Shown: positions 1 to 10,127, counted from the stretch's first letter. The stretch: DNA of 64,000 nt from Modicisalibacter sp049808615 (GCF_049808615.1 NZ_JBNCAN010000010.1:1-64000); one strand, 5' to 3'. Notes: generated from the sequence alone by a model not told the origin. Numbers and translations are program-made.

Positions 1-102
1 CGCTCAACGAAAGAGATCCACCGTTGTCTCAAGCGCTACATCGTGCGTGAACTCTACCCACTGATCATCAAGGATTTGCAGGCCGCCAGCACTTCGCCTT
101 GA
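1..102 (+). pseudogene. IS110-family transposase, C-terminal end only
   Basis: An open frame enters from the left edge and stops at 100-102 after 33 residues. It contains the string STKEIHRCLKRYIVRE, which resembles the C-terminal tail of IS110/IS116/IS902 transposases (DEDD-type serine recombinases that use a bridge RNA). The rest of the gene lies outside the window, so this may be the end of an intact element. The sequence after the stop runs almost directly into an IS3 fragment at 124, so the element's right flank would be about 20 bp. That suits the IS110 subgroup with a short right end. Assignment is by motif recognition only. Confidence 0.6.
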
Positions 103-123
103 CATAGGAGCGTCAATGCTGTC

Positions 124-303
124 ATGGAGCGCTTCTTCGGCTCACTGAAAAGCGAATGGCTGGCTGGCCAGCGATACTGGAGCCGACAGGCCGCACGCAG
201 GGACGTGATCGAATACATCGAGATGGAGTACAACAGCTGCCGGCTCCACTCCACCCTGGGCTACCAGACGCCGAGGGAGATTGAATTGGCAGCTGCGGCT
301 TGA
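124..303 (+). pseudogene. IS3-family transposase OrfB, C-terminal fragment
   Basis: This encodes 59 residues beginning MERFFGSLKSEW and containing NSCRLHSTLGYQTP. These are the last part of the IS3-family integrase core, including the region around the final catalytic Glu, and its C-terminal tail. The first two thirds of OrfB and all of OrfA are missing. The 5' break coincides with the end of the IS110 fragment, so IS110 insertion or a rearrangement probably removed it. The stop is at 301-303. The next 25 bp are probably the element's right end. Confidence 0.7.
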
Positions 304-328
304 AAATGTGTCCGCTCTGACTTGACCA

Positions 329-966
329 GAACAGATCAGCATCGGTGATGAGACCCTTAAGGTCTTCCTCTTTGTCGGCACCCTCGGCTAGTTGTGATCT
401 CTCGGTAGGTTGTTCATCCGGAACCCCACAGCTACTGGGGATTCCGCCGGTGGCCTGTGCGCCGTACCGCGCCCGTACCAAGGGCAAGGATGAGCGCGGC
501 GTTGGCTATGTGAAGCGCAACGCCATCGCTGGCCGGACCTTCGCCTCCTGGGCGGCGATGGAGGCCCACCTGATCTGGTGGATGCGCGAGATCGCCAACC
601 AGCGGGTACACGGACCCCCTGAGAGCTACCGTCGGTGCGCATCATCGCCGAGCAAGCCAGGCTGCAGCGGCTGAACGACTGGGCACCCTTCGAGCAGGCC
701 CGATAACAGAGCCGTCGGGTTCAACGCGATTCTACCATGGAGGTCGACACCGACCACTACAGCGTGCCTTGGCGCCTGATCGGCGAGCCGGTCCAAGTCA
801 ACGTGACCGACGGTGAACTGCGGGTAAACCACGCTGGCCGCGAGGTGGCCCGCGACCCAAAGCTGGGCGGGCGCCGCCAGGTTCGCTGCCTGCCGGAGCA
901 CCTGCAGGGCATCGTCGGCTACTGGCCTGGAAGGGTTCGACTTCAGCGCCCAGCCTGCCGTCGATC
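329..966 (+). pseudogene. istA: IS21-family istA transposase remnant
   Basis: Broken pieces of an IstA transposase are recognisable in several frames. Around 333-380 the translation contains DETLKVFLFVGTLG, part of the DDE core. After an internal deletion, 460-610 gives CAPYRARTKGKDERGVGYVK and WMREIANQRVHG. From about 737 it continues in another frame as MEVDTDHYSVPWRLIGEPV and HAGREVARDPKL. Stops and frameshifts separate the pieces, so the gene cannot work. It lies immediately upstream of an istB remnant in the normal IS21 order. Confidence 0.75.
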
Positions 967-1448
967 CCGGTCAGATCCTCGAACTAGCCTGTGGACGCTG
1001 GATCGCCAACGGCGATGCCCTGCTGCTGCTAGGCCCGCCGGGGATGGGCAATAGCCACCTCGCCGTGGCACTGGGTCGGGAGCGTTCAAGGCCAGCTATT
1101 CGGTGCCGTTCACCACCGCCACGGCACTGATCACCCAATTGGTCCAGACCCATGCAATGGTGTCCTTGAGGAGCGGTTGAGGCATTTCGCCAGCCCAAGC
1201 TATTGATCATCGCCAAGCTGAGCTACCTACCGCTGGAACCGGGGGCGGCCAACCTGTTGTTCTTCCAACTGGTCACCCGGCGCTACTAACCCGGCAGCCT
1301 ATTGGTCACCAGCAACTGTACGGACAGCTAGTGGGGGAGAGGTGCTCAGTGATGATGTGGTTCCCACTGCCATCCTCGACCGGCTACTACATCACAGTCA
1401 CGTCATCACCATCGGAGGTGACAGTTACTGACTGCGGGCCAAGCGCAA
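967..1448 (+). pseudogene. istB: IS21-family istB helper ATPase remnant
   Basis: The translation from 967 gives GQILELACGRWIANGDALLL followed by LGPPGMGNSHLAVALGRE. This is the N-terminal AAA+ core of IstB, but the Walker A lysine/threonine pair is replaced (GNS where GKT is expected). Frameshifts follow; later pieces (PKLLIIAKL, NLLFFQLVTRRY, TAILDRLLHHSHVITI) track the rest of the family protein. The gene is dead by frameshift and by loss of the nucleotide-binding residue. Its last codons run into the CTGGG repeat. Confidence 0.75.
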
Positions 1449-1450
1449 GG

Positions 1451-1500
1451 CTGGGCTGGGCTGGGCTGGGCTGGGCTGGGCTGGGCTGGGCTGGGCTGGC
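1451..1500 (+). repeat. CTGGG pentanucleotide tandem repeat
   Basis: Nine perfect CTGGG units and one CTGGC unit lie head to tail at the extreme 3' end of the istB remnant. The plus strand therefore carries nine GGG runs separated by only two bases, a classic G-quadruplex-forming pattern. It probably arose by slippage of the short GC-rich istB tail. Confidence 0.95.
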
Positions 1501-1876
1501 CTGATTCCATCCACCATCACGAACAGGTCGTCAGAGGGTAAGGGGGAGCAGATTCAACTGTCGCAAGGAGGTCACTTTCTGGTGTCACTTGACATCGAGA
1601 AATGACACGCCGCAATGGCCGCTTGCTCACAAGGGACCGGAATGCCCAAGAATCTATACTAAAGTCGCATATCAGCCCTGTCGCTAGGCACATTAAGCTG
1701 AAATTGTTTTGCGAATCATATGTCCGCATAGCAGACTTTTAAGGCATACCCATAGAATTCCGCATGCTGGGTCCCTTAATCAAACGTGGATTGATTCAGC
1801 GCAACTATTCATCCGCACCTGAAATTAGCAATGACTAGTTTTCAGAAAATGACAATATGATCACGAAGAGGACTAT
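1501..1876. other. Intergenic region between IS debris and TRAP operon
   Basis: No convincing gene is present; the small minus-strand frame at 1517-1729 has no family resemblance. Around 1585-1608 an inverted pair GTGTCA / TGACAC spaced by about 15 bases may be an IS end. The stretch from about 1730 is more AT-rich and presumably holds the promoter of the TRAP operon. A purine-rich ribosome site (GAAGAGGAC) stands just before the dctP start. Confidence 0.5.
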
Positions 1877-2896
1877 ATGAAACTCTCACTCCTTCTCAAG
1901 AGCATTCTTTCCACTTCGGTAGTCAGCTCCATTTTTATCAGCCAACTGGCATATGCCGAAAACGTTCGTCTACGCATGCACACCTTTTACGGGACAGAGC
2001 TTGACTCAATAGCCGAAGATTTTCGCGACTATGTGAGCAACGCTAGTGATGGCTCCATTCGCATCCAATTTCTACGCGGCGGCGAGCTTGTTGATAGTGA
2101 CCAGTTTGTGGATGCAGTGGCACGTGGAACCATTGATATTGCCCACGGCGTGGGCAGCTACTGGCCAGGACGAGTAGGTATCGGCACGATCGAAAGCGGT
2201 CTGCCTGGTGCCTGGTTTAGCGTCGAAGAGGCGCGCGATATCTTCACCAATCAGGGGTTAGATGAGTTAGTTGCAGAAGCCTATGAAGAACAAGGGGTCA
2301 AGCTAATCGGTCGTGGCTACGGCAGCGATTACGGCCTGTTAACCAGCGAGCCGGTCACCAGCTTGGCTGATTTACGCGACATGCGTATTCGCTCCACCAG
2401 CTCAATCGCAACTGTGTTGGAGAACTTTGATATTCCAACAACATTCTTACCAGCTGAGGAGCTCTATGTCGCCCTTTCGACCGGCTTAGTCGACGGTGCC
2501 ATCTATGGCGGGCCGTTGGACTATGAACAGCTTAAGCTCCACGAGGTTGCCCAGTACTATACTGATATCAACCTGCTCAACCCGGGGTGGACCGAGAGTG
2601 TACTAATCAACCCTGGTAGTTGGGAGCGTCTAACCGAAGAGCAAAAGGAGATCCTTAAAGGTGCGATTTCAAAGTACCTTGAGGATATCCACAACTGGCT
2701 GGAAGAGGGCAATCAGCGCATTATTAACGAAGGTGAGCTCTTCGAGTTCGCTAGGCTTCCGGAAAAAGATTCCCGGCGCTTGACTGAGGCTTCACTGCCT
2801 ATTTGGGAAGCGGAAGCTAAGAAATCTGATCGCAACGCCCGCGCAGTGGAAATCCTGATCAACAACGCCATCGAGCAAGGACGGTTGAGTGAGTAA
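1877..2896 (+). CDS. dctP: TRAP transporter substrate-binding protein (DctP family)
   Basis: This is the periplasmic solute receptor of a tripartite ATP-independent periplasmic transporter, which captures an organic acid and delivers it to the membrane subunits. It has 339 residues, normal for the family. Residues 1-27 form a Sec signal peptide ending AYA before Glu28. Residues 160-210 carry the conserved family core (LRDMRIRSTSS, then AEELYVALSTGLVDGAIYGG), with Arg170/Arg172 at the place of the carboxylate-binding arginine. The gene overlaps dctQ by 8 bp and dctM follows, so all three parts form one operon. The linked amidase and DUF1989 genes hint at a nitrogenous or amide-containing carboxylate, but the substrate cannot be read from the sequence. 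Confidence 0.93.
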   Translation: MKLSLLLKSILSTSVVSSIFISQLAYAENVRLRMHTFYGTELDSIAEDFRDYVSNASDGSIRIQFLRGGELVDSDQFVDAVARGTIDIAHGVGSYWPGRVGIGTIESGLPGAWFSVEEARDIFTNQGLDELVAEAYEEQGVKLIGRGYGSDYGLLTSEPVTSLADLRDMRIRSTSSIATVLENFDIPTTFLPAEELYVALSTGLVDGAIYGGPLDYEQLKLHEVAQYYTDINLLNPGWTESVLINPGSWERLTEEQKEILKGAISKYLEDIHNWLEEGNQRIINEGELFEFARLPEKDSRRLTEASLPIWEAEAKKSDRNARAVEILINNAIEQGRLSE

Positions 2897-3434
2897 AGTC
2901 ACCCTCTATATCAGGGTGCAAGATGGTCTTTCTGACTGGGTCGGGAGGGCCATCTCCTGGCTGACGCTAGGGATCATCGGTGTGCTTATCTTCGAAGTTA
3001 TGGCTCGCTATATTCTCAATTCCCCCACTATCTGGGGGCATGAACTTTCGACCATGTTCTTCGGTGCACTCGGCATCCTGGCGGGTAGCTACACCCTTCG
3101 CCATCAAGGTCACGTGCGCAGCGACGTCATTTATCGTCTGCTACCTAGGCGTGCCCAGGCTCTCTGCGACCTAGTGATATTCACCCTTGCCCTAGTAGTG
3201 CTGGCAGTGGTTCTACGGATGGCAGTGGACTTCGCGTACCTCTCTTGGGAGATCGGCGAGTTCTCCAACAGCAGCGTTTGGCGCCCACCGCTCTGGCCAA
3301 TCAAAGCTACCATCCCCCTAGCTGTGGGCCTGCTGATGCTGCAGTGCCTGGCCGAGTTGGTACGCGCCGCTCTGCGCCTGGCCGGCGTCACCTATCAGGA
3401 CCCCCGCGACGACCCGGACGGTACAGCCCCATGA
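2889..3434 (+). CDS. dctQ: TRAP transporter small membrane subunit (DctQ family)
   Basis: This is the small integral membrane component that pairs with DctM. It has 181 residues with four hydrophobic segments (roughly 18-40, 52-70, 92-115 and 138-160), the usual DctQ layout. The GTG/ATG region lies inside the dctP 3' end, so translation is probably coupled. The motif PTIWGHELSTMFFGALGILA in the second segment is typical of the family. It contributes to a sodium-driven uptake system in the inner membrane. Confidence 0.9.
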   Translation: MSKVTLYIRVQDGLSDWVGRAISWLTLGIIGVLIFEVMARYILNSPTIWGHELSTMFFGALGILAGSYTLRHQGHVRSDVIYRLLPRRAQALCDLVIFTLALVVLAVVLRMAVDFAYLSWEIGEFSNSSVWRPPLWPIKATIPLAVGLLMLQCLAELVRAALRLAGVTYQDPRDDPDGTAP

Positions 3435-3500
3435 ACGTCACATTGCGAACCTCCACACTCCTTGCATGCCAGCTGAGCATGCTGAAAGTAGGGCTTTATT

Positions 3501-4820
3501 ATGATTGAACTCGAGCCCCTGACAATTACCGCCATCATGTTCTTCTCCATGCTGGTGCTCATGGCGATGGGAGCCCCTCTGGCCATAGCCCTGATGATAT
3601 CAGGCATGGGCAGCGCTTATCTGATGTTTGGCCCGGGTGGTCTAGACCTGCTGCTAGCCTCGGCCTACAGCGCCATGGACAATTTCCTGCTGGTCTCACT
3701 GCCGCTGTTCATCTTCATGGGCCTGGTACTCGAAAGGTCGGGCATTACCGATGACCTCTTCGGGATGATCCACAAACTGATGGGCAGCATTCCTGGGGGC
3801 CTCGGCGTGGGCACGGTGCTAATCTGTGCGCTGATCGCTGCCATGGCCGGCGTCTCCGGCGCGGCCACGGTGAGCTTGGGTATCATCGCCCTACCCGCCA
3901 TGCTCAAGCGCGGCTATCACAAGCGGCTGGTCACCGGTACCATCATGGCGGGGGGGGCTTTGGGCTTTCTGATCCCGCCCAGCGTGCTGATGATCGTCTA
4001 CGCCTTCCTGGCCAGGGAGTCGGTAGGAAAGCTGTTTGCGGCCGGCCTGATGCCGGGCCTGATGCTGGCTGGTATCTACATGGCCTATATCCTGATCCGC
4101 TGCCGGCTCAAACCGGAGCTCGGACCTGCTACGCCGCCCGCAGAACGTTACTCGGCTAGGGAGAAGCTGCAGTCTTTGCGACATATCGTGGCGCCGGGGC
4201 TGCTGGTGGTAACCGTACTAGGCTGCATCATTGGTGGCGTGACCTCTCCCTCCGAAGCATCAGCGGTGGGCGCAGCGGGTGCTCTACTGATCGCCGCCAT
4301 GCATGGCAAGCTCAGCTGGAACCTGCTGCGCTACGTGATGCTCAATACCACCAAAATCACAGGCATGCTGATCTGGATCGCCATTGCCGCAGTCTTTTTC
4401 AGCCGCATCTACATGGGCCTGGGAGCCGGAATGGTGTTTAGTGATCTGATTAGCGACTTCTCCCTGTCACCCTACACCGTGATCATCTTCATGCTCTTCA
4501 GCTTCTTCCTGCTGGGTATGTTCCTTGACGATTTCGCCATCCTCTTCATTACGGTGCCTGTTTACGTGCCCATCGTGCGCGAACTGGGCTTCGATACCAT
4601 CTGGTTTGCAGTGCTGTTCATCCTGAGCATGCAGTCCGCCTACCTCACTCCCCCCTTCGGCTACAACCTCTTCTATATGAGGTCGGTCTCACCGAAGTCG
4701 ATAAGTATTGTCGATATTTACCGCTCAGCACTTCCGTTTGTGGGGCTACAGGTCCTCGGGCTGGCGTTGATCGTGGCTTTCCCCAGGATCGCCCTGTGGC
4801 TGCCCAACTTTCTTTTCTAG
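3501..4820 (+). CDS. dctM: TRAP transporter large permease subunit (DctM family)
   Basis: This is the large transport subunit that moves the substrate using an ion gradient. It has 439 residues and about 12 hydrophobic segments, usual for DctM. Recognisable family stretches are SLPLFIFMGLVLERSG (about 64-80), AAMAGVSGAATVSLGIIALP (about 112-132) and GGALGFLIPPSVLMIVYAF (about 150-168). The start ATG at 3501 lies 66 bp after dctQ. The gene ends the transporter operon; 190 bp of AT-rich sequence separates it from the amidase. Confidence 0.93.
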   Translation: MIELEPLTITAIMFFSMLVLMAMGAPLAIALMISGMGSAYLMFGPGGLDLLLASAYSAMDNFLLVSLPLFIFMGLVLERSGITDDLFGMIHKLMGSIPGGLGVGTVLICALIAAMAGVSGAATVSLGIIALPAMLKRGYHKRLVTGTIMAGGALGFLIPPSVLMIVYAFLARESVGKLFAAGLMPGLMLAGIYMAYILIRCRLKPELGPATPPAERYSAREKLQSLRHIVAPGLLVVTVLGCIIGGVTSPSEASAVGAAGALLIAAMHGKLSWNLLRYVMLNTTKITGMLIWIAIAAVFFSRIYMGLGAGMVFSDLISDFSLSPYTVIIFMLFSFFLLGMFLDDFAILFITVPVYVPIVRELGFDTIWFAVLFILSMQSAYLTPPFGYNLFYMRSVSPKSISIVDIYRSALPFVGLQVLGLALIVAFPRIALWLPNFLF

Positions 4821-5010
4821 TGTGGAATTTATTTCCGTTTGGTGTATATAGAGTTTTTAAAGGCGAAAAAAACTTTAAAGGATCGATGTTGAAAACATTC
4901 AACAAGAGCTCTTGGTTAAGTTTTTAAAAACTGATCAGAGTCAATTTTTAATCGAATAATATGAAAGCACTATAACTTACGTGGTCTATCGTAATATTAG
5001 GAGCCCTTTT
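4821..5010. other. AT-rich gap between dctM and amidase
   Basis: The gap contains short inverted repeats, such as AGTTTTTAAAAACT near 4919-4932 and AAGAGCTCTT near 4905-4915. They could terminate the TRAP transcript or belong to the promoter of the amidase gene. A clear AGGAG ribosome site lies seven bases before the ATG at 5011. Confidence 0.4.
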
Positions 5011-6318
5011 ATGCAGGTAGACGGCTATTCACGGCTCGAAAAACTCGTCGAAGCAGTTCAGGCTGACCAACTTAACGCGGACAAAGTTTTTACACTTTTA
5101 GACTTCACTGGAGCGAGACAGAAGGCCTCGCAGGCCTGCAGGGCACATGTGCGAGGGAGGTCATCGGTTGATGGATGGCTGATTTCGATCAAGGACAACA
5201 TCGATCTGGAAAACTTCACGACTACAGCAGGTTCTGCCGCCTTTTTAGACGAAAAGCCGGCGACAAGTGATGCAACTATAGTTTCCCGATTGAGAGCCGC
5301 CGGAAGTATCATATTTGGCAAGACCAATATGACGGAAATCGCCTACTCAACACCCGGGATCAACCGGTATTTCGGAACGCCACTGAATCCGAGCCTCAGT
5401 GACGGCACCCTGAGGCTTTGCGGAGGCTCGTCTACAGGGGCTGCTGCCGCGCTCGCCCAAGGTTGGGGTGATGCCTCGATTGGGACCGACACGGCTGGGT
5501 CGGTTCGTATTCCAGCCGCTCTGTGTGGGCTCGTGGGTATTCGCCCGCGTCAGGCCCGTGTGCCAACCAAAGGCGTTCTTCCTCTGTCCATCTCCCTTGA
5601 TAGCGTAGGGATTCTTGCGCCCACCGTTGATGCTGTAAGAAAAGTTTTTGCCGCGATCTCAAGCGAAGATGGAGAAAGATTATCTCCAAGCCGCCACCCA
5701 CGCCTTTTGTTACCTGTCCACTTCTTCGAAAATCTAGATGCGGAAACTTCTCATGCATTCGAGGCGGCGCTAACTACACTGCGTCATGAAGGATGGGACA
5801 TAGTGCGCGGCGAGTTATCATTATTCACAGATGCTTTTAAGATTGTTCGCAACGGAGGAATAATTGCATCGGAGGCATATTCTTTCCATAAATCACAGCT
5901 CGAAAAAAGATATGACCGGTATGAGAAAGTCACACTTTCCCGACTTCGTCTCGGGAAAGAGTGTTCAGCAGAAAATTACATCAACCTCCTCCAGCTTAGA
6001 CAACTCCATATTGCTAAAGCGCAAGAACAGCTTGCCTCCTATGATGCTGTCCTCTTTCCAACCTGCCCAATCATAGCGCCAGAGGTTGACAACATCAAAA
6101 ACGAAGAAAGCTTCCTCGAGCTTAACAACAAACTACTTAGACACACAGTATTTGCAAACATTTTTGATCTTCCAAGCGTTACATTACCCTGCCACTATCC
6201 AAGCCAGTGGCCAGTCGGGCTTAGCCTCATGAGCGCATCGCTGAACGAAGAGTCTCTCCTGTTCCTGGCAGAGATCACAGAAAAAATTCTGTCTAAATCA
6301 AGAGGAGTAAACACATGA
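5011..6318 (+). CDS. Amidase-signature hydrolase
   Basis: This is an amidase-signature enzyme that hydrolyses a C-N amide bond in the cytoplasm through a Ser-cisSer-Lys triad. The triad is visible as Lys61 (ISIKDN), Ser140 (GGSSTGAA) and Ser164 (GTDTAGSVRIPA). The start was placed at the ATG with an AGGAG site rather than the GTG 30 bp upstream; this gives 435 residues. Relatives include allophanate hydrolase, biuret hydrolase and Glu-tRNA amidotransferase A. No GatB/GatC genes are present, so a catabolic role is more likely. The gene overlaps the downstream DUF1989 gene by 4 bp (ATGA), which argues for a joint pathway on a urea-, guanidine- or amide-like compound imported by the TRAP system. 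The exact substrate is unknown. Confidence 0.85.
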   Translation: MQVDGYSRLEKLVEAVQADQLNADKVFTLLDFTGARQKASQACRAHVRGRSSVDGWLISIKDNIDLENFTTTAGSAAFLDEKPATSDATIVSRLRAAGSIIFGKTNMTEIAYSTPGINRYFGTPLNPSLSDGTLRLCGGSSTGAAAALAQGWGDASIGTDTAGSVRIPAALCGLVGIRPRQARVPTKGVLPLSISLDSVGILAPTVDAVRKVFAAISSEDGERLSPSRHPRLLLPVHFFENLDAETSHAFEAALTTLRHEGWDIVRGELSLFTDAFKIVRNGGIIASEAYSFHKSQLEKRYDRYEKVTLSRLRLGKECSAENYINLLQLRQLHIAKAQEQLASYDAVLFPTCPIIAPEVDNIKNEESFLELNNKLLRHTVFANIFDLPSVTLPCHYPSQWPVGLSLMSASLNEESLLFLAEITEKILSKSRGVNT

Positions 6319-6920
6319 ATTCCGAGCAAGCTATAAACGAAATCGCCGGCGGGTATGGCAAGGCGCTTACCCTTCGAAAAGGTCAGAAAATAAAACTCAT
6401 AAACACCTACGGTAGTCAAGTTGTGGATACTTGGGCGCTAAATCTAAACGATACCAGCGAGTATCTTTCAGTAGAGCATACGCGCAGGATGAATGGCAGG
6501 CTATTTCCCGAGCCCAGCGACTGTCTTTTCAGCAATCGGCGAACAAAAATGATTCTTATTGAAGAGGACACTTCTCCTGGCAACCACGACATGTTATATG
6601 CATGTTGTGATAAATGGCTCTATAAAAATTATGGATGCCAGGCTGGCCACCGCAATTGCCGTGACAATTTTTTTGAAGCTCTTTTTGAGGCAGGATTTGA
6701 CGCTACGACTGTTCCAAACCCTCTTAATCTTTGGATGAACGTCCCAGTTACAGAGAATCGGAATATAAAAATTAGCCATCCAACAAGCAAGCCCAATGAT
6801 TATATAGTTTTCACTGCCCTTATTGACTGTATCCTTGTACTATCTGCATGCCCAATGGACGTCACGCCCGTAAATGGCGCGGACTGCACGCCGAAAAATG
6901 TCCACTACTTGATCATCTAG
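6315..6920 (+). CDS. DUF1989 / urea-carboxylase-associated family protein
   Basis: The 201-residue protein belongs to the DUF1989 family, metal-binding proteins often encoded beside urea carboxylase. Some members have been shown to be carboxyguanidine deiminase subunits. The family pattern is visible: VVDTWALN (37-44), SVEHTRRM (52-59), GNHDMLYACC (89-98) and GHRNCRDNFFEALF (111-124). Conserved His91, Cys97, His112 and Cys115 are plausible zinc ligands. It is translationally coupled to the amidase. A two-step deimination/hydrolysis route is inferred, but only one DUF1989 subunit is present here, whereas the known deiminase uses two. Other roles therefore remain open. Confidence 0.75.
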   Translation: MNSEQAINEIAGGYGKALTLRKGQKIKLINTYGSQVVDTWALNLNDTSEYLSVEHTRRMNGRLFPEPSDCLFSNRRTKMILIEEDTSPGNHDMLYACCDKWLYKNYGCQAGHRNCRDNFFEALFEAGFDATTVPNPLNLWMNVPVTENRNIKISHPTSKPNDYIVFTALIDCILVLSACPMDVTPVNGADCTPKNVHYLII

Positions 6921-6937
6921 GGGAATGCTTTATCAAT

Positions 6938-6969
6938 CCCGCCGCAGCTGCCTGGCAGCTGTCGGCGGG
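6938..6969 (+). terminator. GC-rich hairpin after DUF1989 gene
   Basis: Arms CCCGCCG and CGGCGGG enclose a second pairing, CAGCTGCC with GGCAGCTG. This makes a very stable hairpin 17 bp after the stop codon. There is no clear T tract, so it may act as a transcript stabiliser or a weak terminator. Confidence 0.5.
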
Positions 6970-7044
6970 GTAAATATGGTTACCCTGCTGTCACCTGACC
7001 GGGCCAACCGATAAAGCAGATCTCTCTAGCCCAGGCAGTGAACC

Positions 7045-7072
7045 CTGAATTCAAGCAATAAGTGCAGCACCT
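7045..7072 (+). repeat. Left copy of 28-bp direct repeat flanking the catabolic block
   Basis: This begins CTGAATTCAAGCAATAAG and matches 17841-17868 at 26 of 28 positions in the same orientation. A shorter partial copy (14 bp) occurs at 17767-17780. Similarity continues loosely for another 40 bp. The two copies bracket the whole dicarboxylate gene block, as decayed insertion-sequence ends would. Confidence 0.7.
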
Positions 7073-7133
7073 GTTGTGCCTATGTCGCCTTAGCACTCCC
7101 CTAGAAACACCTAATCATGAACTTCGGATCACG

Positions 7134-8336
<1,203 letters not shown>

Positions 8337-8365
8337 AACACGCTCCATTCGATGAAGATGTGTGC

Positions 8366-10051
8366 TCACATATTCGGATAGTTGGGCCCGCCGCCGCCCT
8401 CCGGCGCCACCCAGGTGATGTTCTGGGCCGGGTCCTTGATGTCGCAGGTCTTGCAGTGCACGCAGTTCTGGAAGTTGATCTGGAACCTCGGCGTGCCGTC
8501 GTCGTCCTCGACCACCTCGTAGACCCCGGCCGGGCAATAATGCTGAGCCGGCTCGGCGTACTCGGGCAGGTTATCGCGGATCGGCAGCTCCGGATCGGTG
8601 AGTTTCAGGTGGCAGGGCTGGTCCTCCTCGTGATTGGTGTTGGAGAGGAACACCGAGGAGAGCTTGTCGAAGGAGAGCGTGCCGTCCGGCTTGGGGTAGT
8701 CGATCTTCTCGCACTCGGCCGCCTTCTTGAGCGTCGCATGATCCGGGGTGGTGTCGTGCAGGGTCGGCAACTTGCCGCCGACGAGCTGGTCGAGGAAGTT
8801 GTAGGCGCCGCCGAGCACGGTGCCGTACTTGTGGATCGCCGGTCCGAAGCTGCGGCTCTCGTCGAGTTCCTGGTAGGCCCAGCTGGCCTGCCATTTGCCC
8901 TCGAAGGTGGTCAGATCGGCGCCGCCCTCGTCGCCGGCCGCGTTTGCGTCACTATCGTTGAGCGCCTCGAAGACCGTCTCGGCGGCCACCATGCCGGACT
9001 TCATGGCGGTGTGCAGGCCCTTGATCTTGGCGAAGTTCAGGGTGCCGGCATCGCAGCCGATCAACAGGCCGCCGGGGAAGGTCATCTTCGGCAGGCAGTT
9101 GAGCCCGCCCTTAGCGATGGCCCGGGCCCCGTAGGCGACCCGCTTGCCGCCCTCGAGATACTGCTTGAGCACCGGATGGTGCTTCATGCGCTGGAACTCG
9201 TCGAAGGGCGACAGCCAGGGGTTCTGGTAGGAGAGGTCCATGATCAGGCCGACCACCACCTGGGCATTCTCGGCATGATAGAGGAACCAGCCGCCTTGGG
9301 TGTGCTTGTCCAGCGGCCAGCCGGAACCGTGCAGCACCAGGCCCGGTTCGTGCTTGTCGGCGGGGATATCCCACAGCTCCTTGAGGCCGATGCCGTAGTG
9401 CTGGGGATCCTTGCCGGCCGCCAGGTCGAAGCGCTCGATCAGCCGCTTGCCGAGGTGGCCCCGGGCGCCCTCGGCGAACAGGGTGTACTTGGCGCGCAGC
9501 TCCATGCCGGGCATATGGCCGTCCTTGGGCTGACCGTCGGCGCCCACGCCCATATCGCCGACCAGGATGCCCTTGACCACCTCGTCCTCGATGATCAGCT
9601 CCTGGGCGGCGAAGCCGGGGAACACCTCGACGCCGAGTTCCTCGGCCTGCTCGGCCAACCAGCGGCACAGGTTGCCGGCGCTGATCACGTAGCGGGTGAG
9701 GTCGCCGCCGGTGTTGTGCATGCTCTTGGGCACCAGGGCGTTGGGCAGCTTCTGGCCCTTCTCGGCGTCCTTGAGCAGGTAGAGCTCGTCGCGGATGGCG
9801 GGGGTGGTCAGCGGCGCGCCGCGCTCCTTCCAGTCGGGGAACAGCTCCTGCAGGGCGCGGGGCTCGAAGACCGCCCCGGAGAGGATGTGGGCGCCGACCT
9901 CGGAGCCCTTCTCTACCACGCACACGGTCAGCTCTTGCTCGGCCTCCTGGGCCTGCTGCATCAGGCGGCAGGCCGCGGCCAGGCCCGACGGCCCGGCGCC
10001 GACGATGACCACGTCAAAGTCCATGGACTCGCGTTCGTTTTCTGACGCCAT
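8366..10051 (-). CDS. etfD: Electron transfer flavoprotein-ubiquinone oxidoreductase
   Basis: This is a membrane-associated flavoprotein that passes electrons from reduced ETF to ubiquinone, so acyl-CoA oxidation can feed respiration. It has 561 residues, normal for ETF-QO. The FAD-binding motif VVIVGAGPSGLAAA is at about 14-27. The C-terminal 4Fe-4S ferredoxin-like segment has Cys residues in CPAGVYE and CVHCKTCDIKDP. AAGGGGGCA lies just ahead of the ATG at 10051. It stands between the thiolase and the ETF genes in the same orientation, so the cluster carries its own electron outlet for the acyl-CoA dehydrogenase at 16596. Confidence 0.95.
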   Translation of the reverse strand: MASENERESMDFDVVIVGAGPSGLAAACRLMQQAQEAEQELTVCVVEKGSEVGAHILSGAVFEPRALQELFPDWKERGAPLTTPAIRDELYLLKDAEKGQKLPNALVPKSMHNTGGDLTRYVISAGNLCRWLAEQAEELGVEVFPGFAAQELIIEDEVVKGILVGDMGVGADGQPKDGHMPGMELRAKYTLFAEGARGHLGKRLIERFDLAAGKDPQHYGIGLKELWDIPADKHEPGLVLHGSGWPLDKHTQGGWFLYHAENAQVVVGLIMDLSYQNPWLSPFDEFQRMKHHPVLKQYLEGGKRVAYGARAIAKGGLNCLPKMTFPGGLLIGCDAGTLNFAKIKGLHTAMKSGMVAAETVFEALNDSDANAAGDEGGADLTTFEGKWQASWAYQELDESRSFGPAIHKYGTVLGGAYNFLDQLVGGKLPTLHDTTPDHATLKKAAECEKIDYPKPDGTLSFDKLSSVFLSNTNHEEDQPCHLKLTDPELPIRDNLPEYAEPAQHYCPAGVYEVVEDDDGTPRFQINFQNCVHCKTCDIKDPAQNITWVAPEGGGGPNYPNM

Positions 10052-10127
10052 GTTCTGCCCCCTTGGAGAAAAAAGTCGGCGGCGACGGCACGCGCTACCA
10101 CCGACAATCGGAGAGAGTACTACTGAA

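Noticed and set aside
1517..1729. Minus-strand frame of 70 residues upstream of the TRAP operon
   Set aside because: No ribosome site or family resemblance; in probable promoter sequence.
8360..10045. Plus-strand frame of 561 residues opposite the ETF-QO gene
   Set aside because: Shadow of a high-GC gene; composition is artificial and the opposite strand is a clear ETF-QO.
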